Shown here one piece after another: positions 7,572-14,975 of a DNA stretch of 64,000 nt (position 1 is the first letter of the stretch; every line of letters begins with the position of its first letter). This DNA comes from JAYPEY01 sp964519245 (GTDB taxonomy: Bacteria > Verrucomicrobiota > Verrucomicrobiia > Limisphaerales > JAYPEY01), in the NCBI GenBank assembly GCA_964519245.1, contig CAZFLK010000003.1, positions 1 through 64,000 on the forward strand. The letters run 5' to 3'. The notes under the pieces were generated by a model that saw only the letters and a program-made list of their open reading frames with translations, was not told the DNA's origin and did no database searches. Position numbers and translations under genes: made by a program.

Positions 7572-10500
7572 ATGAGAGCCTTTATCGTCTCACACGAAGA
7601 CACAAAGACACCAAGGAAGACAATTGCTGCCTTCTCGGTCTTCATCCTTTCTTTCTGCCTTTGTGCCTTTGTGCGAGCCAATCCGCCCGACGCCCGGCTG
7701 CCTCAAAAACACCTCACCCTTCTCCAAGACTACTGCTTCGACTGCCACGATGCGGACACGCAGAAGGGCAAGGTCAACCTGGAGTCGTTGCCGCTGGAGG
7801 TAACCACCCCCCAGCAGGCCGAACTCTGGCAGAAGGTTCTCAACTCGATGAACTCCGGCGAAATGCCGCCGGAGAACAAGCGCCAACCAAAGAGCGGCGA
7901 GAAGGCCGACTTCCTCGACGCCCTGGCCCAGATCATGGTCGCGGCCCGCAACAAGCTTTCGGACACCGGCGGCAAGATTACCATGCGCCGGCTAAATCGC
8001 CGCGAGTATCGCAATTCGATCAAGAGCCTGACCGGCGTCACCCCCGATGTCTCCACGCTGCCCAGCGATGCCGGGTCCGGGACGTTCGATACCGTGGGCG
8101 CCTCCCAATTCATCTCCAGCGATCAGTTCGAGCAGTATCTGAAGATCGGACGTTCGGCGATCGACGAGGTGTTCGAGCGACAGGCCGCAGCGGGCCAGCA
8201 AACCAAGATCTTTCGCGTCGAACCGGAGAATACCGTCAACGTAAAGAACGTGGAAATTATCAAGCGATTGGAAGACATCTATAAGAAGAAATGGCTCCCC
8301 TGGAAAGAAGGGGTCGACAAGGCAGCCAAAGCTCCTGAGAACCAGGAAATTGTGGCCGCCCTTCGCAAGAAGCACCCGGATTATGATTCCAATCCTACTC
8401 TCAAGTATAGAAAGGCTGATCTTCTGAAAGGAGCGCCCGATCCTCGTGACTATGGCGGCAGCGATCCAATCAATGCCGTGGCCGCCTTATACAGCCCATA
8501 TCAGCGATATCACGGCTACATGAAGCACTACGCTGAGCTTCCTCACAATGATCGGGGTGCCTACCTGAAACTTTCACGGGGGATTCAACGCTTTGACGTT
8601 CGCCCCGATCCGAAAGACGTCCCGCCGGGCACCTACAAGCTCAGGATCCGGGTCGGCGCGGTAAAAGGCTCCGATCCTTCCCGCCATTTCATCGAGATCG
8701 GTCATCCCCAAAAACTCAATGGCACGTCACCCGGCTTCGCCAAACTGTTAAGCACGCAACCGGTATCCGGCACCATAGAGAGCCCGGAGATCATTGAGGT
8801 CGATGTCGAATTCGGCGCCAGCACGCCTCGTGCGGTCGGCATCCAGGAACGCCAGCCCAAGTCGGGAAACCTTCTCAGAAAAGAGTTCGAACGTCACAAG
8901 CAGAATAACGGCTACGGCTTCCCGCCCGCGATCTGGGTGGATTGGATCGAGCTCGAAGGGCCGATCAAGGATGCCCCCGAATCCAAGATCGTCCGCGTCG
9001 AACCCGAGCAGACCATCAATCCCGCGAACGAAAAAGAGATCGCGGAGCTCGAAGACGCTTATGCCCGCTTCACCCGCTGGCAAAAGGGAGTGGATGAAGC
9101 CGCCAAGACGCCTGCGAACCAGGCGAAGATCGCCGAGATTCGCAAGACTGAGCCCCGCATCGACCACCCCTCTCTCTTCTACGCTTTTGCCGATCGCCTG
9201 GAGGGAACTCCCGATGCCAAGGACTTCGGCTTTCGCGACTCCAACAAAGCCGCCAGCGCCCATCCCGAGCGAGACCGCGGCAACCTCGCCTATCACAAAC
9301 ACTACGCCGCCCTGCCGCATCGTGATCGCGGCGCGTATTTGAAGCTCGCCCACGGAACCGGCCGGGTGATCGTGAAGCCCAAGGAACTCCCTCCCGGAAG
9401 TTACGTCATGCGCGTCCGCGTCGGCGCCGTGAAAGACACCCCGGCCGCCCGGCGCTTCATCCAGGTCGGCCATCCCCAGCGTCTGATCCCCCGAAACCGG
9501 GGACTCGAGGGCCGGGCCATCAGCACGCATCAGGTTTCCGGGACCATCGAGAATCCGGAAACGATCGAGATCCCGCTCACCGTCGGGGCCGATACGCCGA
9601 AGGAATTCGCGATCCAGGAAAAGCAACCCAACACCGGCAATCTGAAAGAGCTCTGGGGCGCCCACAATGAATGGAAAAAGAAAAACGGCTATGGCCACCC
9701 GCCCGCCATCTGGATCGACTGGGTGGAATTGGAAGGGCCTGTCACCGCGACAACATCCAGTCCCAAGCGCTGGAAACAACGTCGCGAAGTCGAACATCAC
9801 GCCAACGCCAAGGTCGGCGGCACCTACAACGGCTACTTCAAAGGCGGCTACGAACAGACCAAGGCCTTCCTGGAGACAGGCAAGCCCCAGAAAGGCATCG
9901 CGGACGAACAGGAAGCCAAGTTTCGCATCAGGACCTTTGAGGAGAACGGCCCCAGCTACCGCCGTTACCTCGAACATCCGCTGACGCAGACCGGTTCCTT
10001 CCTGACCATCTCCAGCGTCAACAAGGGCGAGTTCATCGCCCTGCCTCCCGAGCACCCGACTGGCTGGCATAAGACCAAACACGTTGTCGAAACGCTGCCG
10101 CCCGGCGACTACAAACTTCGCTTCCGCATTGGAGCCGTGGCAGACGCGCCCGCCGAGCGCCGTTTCGTCGATCTCGGTCTCGTTCCCGCCAAGGACCAAT
10201 TCAACCATCTTGCGACCTTTCAGGTCACTGGGTCCACCTCGGAACCCCAGGTCATCGAAGCCTCCGTCCAACTCACCAAGGACGGTCCACGCAAATTTGA
10301 AGTCCGCGAGAAACGCGATCCGCAGAACGACCAGAAACGCTACCAGGCCGCTCGTAAGGAAACCGGCCTCGGCCCCAAGCCCGCGCTCTGGATTGACTGG
10401 GTCGAATGGGAAGGCCCCTTACCTCGAGCTCAGTCCGAGACCGGACTGGGCAATATTCTCGCCGACCACTCCGGCGAAGCATCGGAATCTGGACGCGCCC

Positions 10501-11762
10501 AAAAGATTCTCAGCGATTTCTGCTTCACTGCCTTTCGGGGAGTCCAGCCGGATCCCAAGTTTATCGATCAACTCCTCGCCATTTACCAAACCCGACGCGA
10601 AACGGGCGACACCTTCGACGCGGCGATCCGCCTTCCGCTAAGCGTCATCCTCGCCTCCCCCGGATTCCTCTACCTCAACGAACCCGGCAGCGAGTCCGAA
10701 CGGCGAGAGTTGACCGATCGCGAACTCGCCGTCCGTCTCGCCTATTTCCTCTGGAGCGCCCCCCCGGACCAGGAGTTGTTGACGCTCGCCAAACAAGACC
10801 GATTGCGCGAACCGGAGGTCCTTCGCCAGCAAGTCGACCGCCTCATCGCCGATTCCCGCTCCGATGAATTCGTCTCCGGCTTCGTCCATCAATGGCTCGA
10901 CATGGAGCGTCTCGACTTCTTCCAGTTCGACACCACGCTGCATCGCGAGTTCGACGAAAGCGCCCGCGCCACTTCACGCCGCGAAGTCTATGAGTCCTTC
11001 GCCCATCTGCTTCGCAGTAACCATGGGGGGGCGATTGGCAAACTTCTGAAAGCCGATTACGTCTTCATCAACGGTCTGCTCGCAACCTACTACGGAATCG
11101 ACGGCGTCACCGGCGACAAGTTCCAGAAAGTCGCCTTGCCTGCCGGCTCACCGCGCGGCGGACTCCTCGGCATGGCCGCCATCCACGCCATGGGCAGCGA
11201 CGGCGTTGCCAGCAGCCCCGTCGAACGCGGCGCCTGGGTCTTGCGCCATCTCCTTCACGATCCTCCGCCACCCGCGCCGCCCAACGTCCCGCAACTCTCC
11301 CGTCTCGCCGACAAACCGCTGTCCACCCGAGAGAAACTTGCAGCTCACCAGGAGGAGCCGCAGTGCGCCAGCTGCCACCGCAAGATCGACCCCATCGGCT
11401 TCGGCCTCGAGAACTTCAACGCCGCCGGCAAATGGCGAGCGGAAGAGTTGCAATACACCAAGACCCGAAAAGGTCGCGTCGCCCTCAGCAAGACCGGCGC
11501 TCCCATCGACACCTCCGGCCAATTCCACAACGGCCCGAGCTTCGCCAACTACGAAGAGCTGCGAGACCTCATCGCCCAACGTGAACCCGACTTCGCCCGC
11601 GGCTTCACCGAACACCTCATCTCCTACGCCCTCGGTCGTCCCTATGGCTTTTCCGACGAATTCCTCGCGGAAGAAATCGTTTCCGCGGCGGATCACAGGC
11701 AATACCTCGTCAGCGAATTCATCCATGCCCTCGTTCAGAGCAAGCCGTTCCAATCGAAGTAG
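7572..11762 (+). CDS. Large secreted DUF1592-family cytochrome-like protein with a triplicated insert
   Basis: 1396 residues. An N-terminal signal peptide (FSVFILSFCLCAFVRA, residues about 22-37) is followed by a c-type heme motif CFDCH, then DUF1587 (LNRREYRNSIKSLTG, about 140-195). Between DUF1587 and DUF1595 is a large insert of three diverged copies of one domain starting near residues 214, 473 and 732. Each copy has an RVGAV/RIGAV strand and ends in a motif like PPAIWIDWVELEGP. The usual tail follows: DUF1595 (about 973), DUF1592 (about 1044), DUF1588 with a second heme motif CASCH (about 1264) and DUF1585 (about 1330). It is the partner of the DUF1552 gene and presumably acts in the periplasm; the substrate is unknown. 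The signal peptide is encoded by the right palindrome of the cassette. Confidence 0.9.
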   Translation: MRAFIVSHEDTKTPRKTIAAFSVFILSFCLCAFVRANPPDARLPQKHLTLLQDYCFDCHDADTQKGKVNLESLPLEVTTPQQAELWQKVLNSMNSGEMPPENKRQPKSGEKADFLDALAQIMVAARNKLSDTGGKITMRRLNRREYRNSIKSLTGVTPDVSTLPSDAGSGTFDTVGASQFISSDQFEQYLKIGRSAIDEVFERQAAAGQQTKIFRVEPENTVNVKNVEIIKRLEDIYKKKWLPWKEGVDKAAKAPENQEIVAALRKKHPDYDSNPTLKYRKADLLKGAPDPRDYGGSDPINAVAALYSPYQRYHGYMKHYAELPHNDRGAYLKLSRGIQRFDVRPDPKDVPPGTYKLRIRVGAVKGSDPSRHFIEIGHPQKLNGTSPGFAKLLSTQPVSGTIESPEIIEVDVEFGASTPRAVGIQERQPKSGNLLRKEFERHKQNNGYGFPPAIWVDWIELEGPIKDAPESKIVRVEPEQTINPANEKEIAELEDAYARFTRWQKGVDEAAKTPANQAKIAEIRKTEPRIDHPSLFYAFADRLEGTPDAKDFGFRDSNKAASAHPERDRGNLAYHKHYAALPHRDRGAYLKLAHGTGRVIVKPKELPPGSYVMRVRVGAVKDTPAARRFIQVGHPQRLIPRNRGLEGRAISTHQVSGTIENPETIEIPLTVGADTPKEFAIQEKQPNTGNLKELWGAHNEWKKKNGYGHPPAIWIDWVELEGPVTATTSSPKRWKQRREVEHHANAKVGGTYNGYFKGGYEQTKAFLETGKPQKGIADEQEAKFRIRTFEENGPSYRRYLEHPLTQTGSFLTISSVNKGEFIALPPEHPTGWHKTKHVVETLPPGDYKLRFRIGAVADAPAERRFVDLGLVPAKDQFNHLATFQVTGSTSEPQVIEASVQLTKDGPRKFEVREKRDPQNDQKRYQAARKETGLGPKPALWIDWVEWEGPLPRAQSETGLGNILADHSGEASESGRAQKILSDFCFTAFRGVQPDPKFIDQLLAIYQTRRETGDTFDAAIRLPLSVILASPGFLYLNEPGSESERRELTDRELAVRLAYFLWSAPPDQELLTLAKQDRLREPEVLRQQVDRLIADSRSDEFVSGFVHQWLDMERLDFFQFDTTLHREFDESARATSRREVYESFAHLLRSNHGGAIGKLLKADYVFINGLLATYYGIDGVTGDKFQKVALPAGSPRGGLLGMAAIHAMGSDGVASSPVERGAWVLRHLLHDPPPPAPPNVPQLSRLADKPLSTREKLAAHQEEPQCASCHRKIDPIGFGLENFNAAGKWRAEELQYTKTRKGRVALSKTGAPIDTSGQFHNGPSFANYEELRDLIAQREPDFARGFTEHLISYALGRPYGFSDEFLAEEIVSAADHRQYLVSEFIHALVQSKPFQSK
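7589..7677. repeat. Right palindromic repeat, inside the 5' coding region
   Basis: Arms CTCACACGAAGACACAAAG (from 7589) and CTTTGTGCCTTTGTGCGAG (ending 7677) form a long imperfect hairpin. It lies wholly within codons 6-35 of the DUF1592 gene and supplies its hydrophobic signal segment. The right arm is the exact reverse complement of the left end of the repeat at 7068. Confidence 0.7.
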
Positions 11763-11802
11763 ATCGGTCGGGGCAATGGAACAAACTGCGCGTTTCTGTG
11801 AG

Positions 11803-11820
11803 AACAGGAATCTGTTTTTT
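11803..11820 (+). terminator. Weak possible intrinsic terminator after the DUF1592 gene
   Basis: A five-base stem AACAG-GAAT-CTGTT is followed directly by four more T residues, 40 bases after the stop codon of the preceding gene. The stem is short, so the call is tentative. The rest of 11763-11889 holds no recognisable gene. Confidence 0.3.
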
Positions 11821-11889
11821 GTCGGCTGGCTTGTGCAACACCGCCATGCGCGGGCGCGGATATCCGTCGGTCGGTCGCGCGTTTTGAGA

Positions 11890-11966
11890 GTAGATTTTTA
11901 CTACGTATCAAAGTGAATTATCTGCATTTTTAGACGTATTTCTGGGAGTAGTCTAGTTCCATGAAC
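11890..11966 (+). promoter_or_regulatory. LysR-type box and promoter block, copy 1
   Basis: GTAG-ATTTTTA-CTAC at 11890-11904 is a perfect-arm palindrome with the T-N11-A layout of LysR-family operators. The 67 bases from 11900 to an ATG at 11961 align without gaps, 45 of 67 identical by eye, to the promoter of the HPF-like gene at 13216-13282. The adjacent nhaR gene is the obvious candidate regulator. Confidence 0.6.
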
Positions 11967-12143
11967 TTGGTTCGATCCGACGAAGGACAGCTGGTGGTCA
12001 TTCCGGGAGATCCCGCGATTCGAGGGCCTCGGTCCTGCGGTCGAATCTTGGCCCGGATCGGCAGGCGCGCGCGGAAATCACTGTGCAAGTTGAAGCCCAA
12101 AGCGGACCTGCTCCGGATTGGAGAAGGCGACCCAAGCCAATGA
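11961..12143 (+). CDS. Small ORF behind the duplicated LysR-type promoter (doubtful)
   Basis: A 60-codon ORF (MNLVRSDEGQLVVIPG at its start) whose ATG sits at exactly the same distance from the LysR-type box as the start of the HPF-like gene 1.3 kb away. The product is basic and resembles nothing I recognise, and it is not similar to the HPF-like protein. It may be a real small protein, or a decayed gene that has kept its promoter. The following 120 bases to the end of nhaR contain only a GC-rich stretch. Confidence 0.3.
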   Translation: MNLVRSDEGQLVVIPGDPAIRGPRSCGRILARIGRRARKSLCKLKPKADLLRIGEGDPSQ

Positions 12144-12266
12144 GTGCGTTGATCATGTCCACAACGCGGTCGACTCTCCGAACAGGGCTCCTCCCGGCTC
12201 TTCCACCATCCCTCCTGCCCTCGCCCCGCCGGGAGGGGCCCAACCTTTTCCAGTCCTAAAGAGCGG

Positions 12267-13190
12267 TCAACTGGCGACGTCGTCCGCCCTTTTCCCGAAG
12301 AGGTTTTCCCGCGCCGCTTCGGTGATGGCAACCGCTGCAGGGTTGCTCAGTCTCTTTTCGAGGGTGATGGCGTAGAACTGCTCGCGAATCTCTGGCAATC
12401 GTCCCGCCAACTCGACTCCATACTGTTTCTTTATCTCCGTTTCGATTGCCGAAGGCGCGGGGAAGAGGCCCAGTCCGGTTTGGCCGAAGACCTTCAGCAA
12501 GGCGCTGTCATCGAACTCCGCCACAATGGTGGGGTGCAGATCGTGTTTCTCCATCCAGCGATTCAGTCCTTGTCGGATGGCAGTCCGCCGCGCCGGCATC
12601 AGCAGGGGAGCTTCGTGCAGACTGGCTGGAAAGTTGTTGCGGAACCTGCGAGCCAGGGCTTTTGTTCCGAAAATGGAGACGTCGCACTCGCCCAGCAGAT
12701 GACTGTGGGCGGAAATGGAGGAGCCGGATGCAACCGGGGTTTCCGCCAGCACAATGTCGAGACGTCGCAACGCCAGCTCCGCCATCAGGTCGTCGAAGTT
12801 TCCCTCGCGGCATTCCAGGCGCATGGGCTCGTTCGTCTTGAGCGCGGGCTCGATCAAACGGTAGGCAATGAGTTTAGGCATGACCTCAGGCAAGCCCACA
12901 ACCAGCCGGTCGAAACGGCTGCTTTCGGAACCGAGCGCAAGCTCTTGAATCCGCCCACCCGCGGCGAAGATCTCCTCCGCGTGAGATAGAACCTCCTGAC
13001 CGAAGGCGGTCAGCCGGAGTCGGCGGCCGGAGCGTTGAAACAAGGGTTTGCCGAGGGCCTCCTCCAGCATGCGCACCTGCGCTGTGACGGTCGGCCGCGA
13101 GAGGCGTAGCGCGTTCGCCGCCGCAGATACCGTCCCTTCCTGCGCAACCATCCAGAAATAACGCAGATGATGATAGTTCAGCCATTCCAT
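12267..13190 (-). CDS. nhaR: NhaR-like LysR-family transcriptional regulator
   Basis: 307 residues. The N-terminus MEWLNYHHLRYFWMVAQEGT is the NhaR form of the LysR winged helix-turn-helix (YHHLRYFWMVA is diagnostic), followed by RPTVTAQVRMLEEALGKPLF and a periplasmic-binding-like effector domain. NhaR proteins respond to sodium and alkaline stress in enterobacteria, where they activate nhaA. Here the gene is divergent from an HPF/RaiA-like gene, with a LysR T-N11-A box between them, and a second copy of that promoter lies beyond its 3' end. Control of these two promoters is inferred. No nhaA is present in the window. Confidence 0.85.
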   Translation of the reverse strand: MEWLNYHHLRYFWMVAQEGTVSAAANALRLSRPTVTAQVRMLEEALGKPLFQRSGRRLRLTAFGQEVLSHAEEIFAAGGRIQELALGSESSRFDRLVVGLPEVMPKLIAYRLIEPALKTNEPMRLECREGNFDDLMAELALRRLDIVLAETPVASGSSISAHSHLLGECDVSIFGTKALARRFRNNFPASLHEAPLLMPARRTAIRQGLNRWMEKHDLHPTIVAEFDDSALLKVFGQTGLGLFPAPSAIETEIKKQYGVELAGRLPEIREQFYAITLEKRLSNPAAVAITEAARENLFGKRADDVAS

Positions 13191-13205
13191 GACCTCGATA
13201 GTGAT

Positions 13206-13282
13206 GTAGAAAAAAACTACGATTCAATGCATTTTATCAACATTTTTCCACGTGTTGATTGGGGTAGATTGGGTTCATGAAA
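13206..13282 (+). promoter_or_regulatory. LysR-type box and promoter block, copy 2
   Basis: GTAG-AAAAAAA-CTAC at 13206-13220 (T-N11-A symmetry) lies 15 bases from the nhaR start and 56 bases before the ATG at 13277. The block matches copy 1 near 11.9 kb. This is the standard arrangement for a LysR regulator controlling its own gene and a divergent target. Confidence 0.65.
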
Positions 13283-13627
13283 ACCGTGATCAAGAATAGG
13301 TGCAAGGAACCCATCAAGGTTGTCATCCGCGATAAGGATGAATGCTTGTCGTCTCTGACGTCGGCGAACCTAAGCTCCCGACTTTCAACGGCGCTGGGTC
13401 GTTTCAGTGGTCGGATTCGGGAGGCGCACTTGTCGCTCTATGGCGGTCGTGACGTCCGCAGTCGCGTCGCCATATGCCTGGAAAACTGGAACGTGATGAT
13501 TGTCGAGGCGCAGCACCGCAGCGCCTTGGTTGCCGCGTCCCGGGCGATCGAAAAGGCTCAGCGGGGCATGGCGCGCAGCGTGCGTCGCCGGCGGCGCGCG
13601 GCCCAGGCGACGGGCGTCGGCGTCTGA
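13277..13627 (+). CDS. HPF/RaiA-like ribosome-associated stress protein (tentative)
   Basis: 116 residues. The segment ALGRFSGRIREAHLSLYGG, followed by RVAICLENWN and an Ala-rich helix ending in an Arg-rich tail, follows the beta-alpha pattern of short HPF/RaiA-family proteins. These bind ribosomes in stationary phase or stress and shut down translation. The N-terminus (MKTVIKNRCKEP) and basic C-terminus are compatible with RNA binding. It is divergent from nhaR with a LysR box between, suggesting induction by a salt or pH signal. It ends 17 bases from the convergent regulator gene. The family call is by eye; a profile search would settle it. Confidence 0.5.
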   Translation: MKTVIKNRCKEPIKVVIRDKDECLSSLTSANLSSRLSTALGRFSGRIREAHLSLYGGRDVRSRVAICLENWNVMIVEAQHRSALVAASRAIEKAQRGMARSVRRRRRAAQATGVGV

Positions 13628-13644
13628 GTCGCCAGGGCGGGGCC

Positions 13645-14829
13645 TCAGCGGGTTCCCAGGCTGCGCTGGTCCCGCCGATACGCGCCCGGCGTCATCCCTG
13701 TTTCCCGCTTGAAGACGGCGCTCAGGCTTTCCTTGTAATCGTAGCCCGCCAACGGAGCGAGCTGCTCCAGCGACAGGTCGGTCTCGGCCAGCAGTTGTTT
13801 GGCGCGGGCGATCTGCACCGAGGAGATCTCCGCGCGTGGCGTTCGGCCCAGGGCCGCCCGGAAGCGACGCTCCAGTTGGCGTCGGGACAGTTTGGCGCGG
13901 CGGGCGACATCGCCGACATCAATGCCGTCGCAGGCGTGCTCCCGAATGAATTGGCAGGCCCGCGCGACTTCCCGGTCCTCGACGGCGATGACCTGGGTGG
14001 AGAGTCGTTGCGCGATCCCAACGGGAGGAATGTATTCCGTGGTCGCGCCGACGTATCCACCCTTCATCAATTCCGCCAGCATCTCCGCCGCCCGGTACCC
14101 GATGCGGTCGGCGTCCGGGCGCACGCTGGAAAGGGGCGGGTCACTAAGCGGGCAGATCGTGTCGTCATCGTCCACCCCGATCACGCCGAGATCGTCCGGC
14201 ACGGAGATGCCCAGTTTGCGGCAGGCGTTGAGGGCTTGCTGGCCGCGAATGTCGTTGCAGACAAAGAGGCCGGTCGGAGGCTGCAGGCTGGACAGCCAGG
14301 CTGACAGGGGGTGAACGTCAAGGACGCCGGAGCGCTCGATACTCGTCAAGGCTGACTCCGGGGCGCCTTCGGTCTCATAGACTTCGAGAGGACAGTTCTC
14401 CCCCGAAACCAGGCTGCGAAAACTCTGCAAGCGGTTCTCGGAGTAGTGCGCGCCCCGATAGCCACAGAAGGCGAAGCGCCGGAAACCCCGCTGCCAAAGA
14501 TGCTCGAAGACCAGTCGGGCGACCGCGCTGTCATCCGTCTCCACCTGGGGAATCCCCGGATAGTCTCGCCGGCAGCGCACATCGACGATGGGAACCTTCA
14601 GTCGCCGGAGAGGCTCGATGATGTGAGCGTCAAGGCGGGCGATGACGCCGTGCGCGCCGGCTTCCGTCAGCCACGCCGGTAGATCGGCGTCGATGGTCAT
14701 CTCCTCGTGCAGGAGCGACCAGGCGCCATGCGTTCGAGAGAATTGGGCGACGCCCCGCAGCAACCCTCGCCCGTAGGAACGGGAGGATTCTATCAGCAGG
14801 GCCACGTTTCTCCGATCTCTCGGCGGCAT
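13645..14829 (-). CDS. XylR-like regulator: LacI-type sensor fused to AraC-type HTH
   Basis: 394 residues. Residues about 5-275 form a periplasmic-binding-protein-like sensor of the LacI/GalR type (RNVALLIESSRSYGRGLLRG at the start, GLFVCNDIRGQQAL, GVIGVDDDDTICPLSDPPLS). The last 100 residues are a double AraC helix-turn-helix (LSRRQLERRFRAALGRTP and ESLSAVFKRETGMTPGAYRR). This layout defines XylR-type sugar regulators, common in Verrucomicrobia next to sugar-use genes. It diverges from the PSD1 cytochrome/DUF1501/sulfatase operon, with a pair of direct repeats between them that suit an AraC-type operator. The ligand is presumably a sugar, but the binding pocket cannot be read by eye. Confidence 0.8.
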   Translation of the reverse strand: MPPRDRRNVALLIESSRSYGRGLLRGVAQFSRTHGAWSLLHEEMTIDADLPAWLTEAGAHGVIARLDAHIIEPLRRLKVPIVDVRCRRDYPGIPQVETDDSAVARLVFEHLWQRGFRRFAFCGYRGAHYSENRLQSFRSLVSGENCPLEVYETEGAPESALTSIERSGVLDVHPLSAWLSSLQPPTGLFVCNDIRGQQALNACRKLGISVPDDLGVIGVDDDDTICPLSDPPLSSVRPDADRIGYRAAEMLAELMKGGYVGATTEYIPPVGIAQRLSTQVIAVEDREVARACQFIREHACDGIDVGDVARRAKLSRRQLERRFRAALGRTPRAEISSVQIARAKQLLAETDLSLEQLAPLAGYDYKESLSAVFKRETGMTPGAYRRDQRSLGTR

Positions 14830-14855
14830 GGGGCGACCGTGCCGACTTCGAATCG

Positions 14856-14886
14856 ATGTCGCAAATGATTAATCCAATGTCGCAAA
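14856..14886 (+). promoter_or_regulatory. Direct repeats 21 bp apart, likely operator of the XylR-like regulator
   Basis: ATGTCGCAAA occurs at 14856-14865 and again at 14877-14886, exactly 21 bases start to start (two helical turns, same face), the spacing used by AraC-family half-sites. A degenerate third copy, AAGTCGCACA, lies at 14945-14954. They sit in the 146-base gap between the divergent regulator and the cytochrome operon. Confidence 0.5.
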
Positions 14887-14975
14887 GCGCCCTCGACGGC
14901 GCCGTCATTCTGGGAAATTATATGGCAGTTGAAAGATTGGGCAGAAGTCGCACAAGATCTCTGCCAAGTGACGAA

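Larger units (their letters stand above)
7068..7677. mobile_element. GxxExxY cassette bounded by palindromic repeats
   Basis: The small GxxExxY gene lies between two palindromic elements whose outer arms are a perfect 19-bp inverted repeat: CTCGCACAAAGGCACAAAG at 7068-7086 and its reverse complement at 7659-7677. Each end is itself a hairpin (7068-7143 and 7589-7677). The unit separates DUF1552 from DUF1592 genes, which are usually direct neighbours, and its right end runs into the coding sequence of the latter. No transposase is encoded and no target-site duplication was found. Mobility is inferred from this arrangement. Confidence 0.55.

Noticed and set aside
8748..10271. Minus-strand ORF of 507 codons inside the DUF1592 gene
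   Set aside because: Shadow of the repeated insert; the plus-strand frame has signal peptide, heme motifs and domain order.
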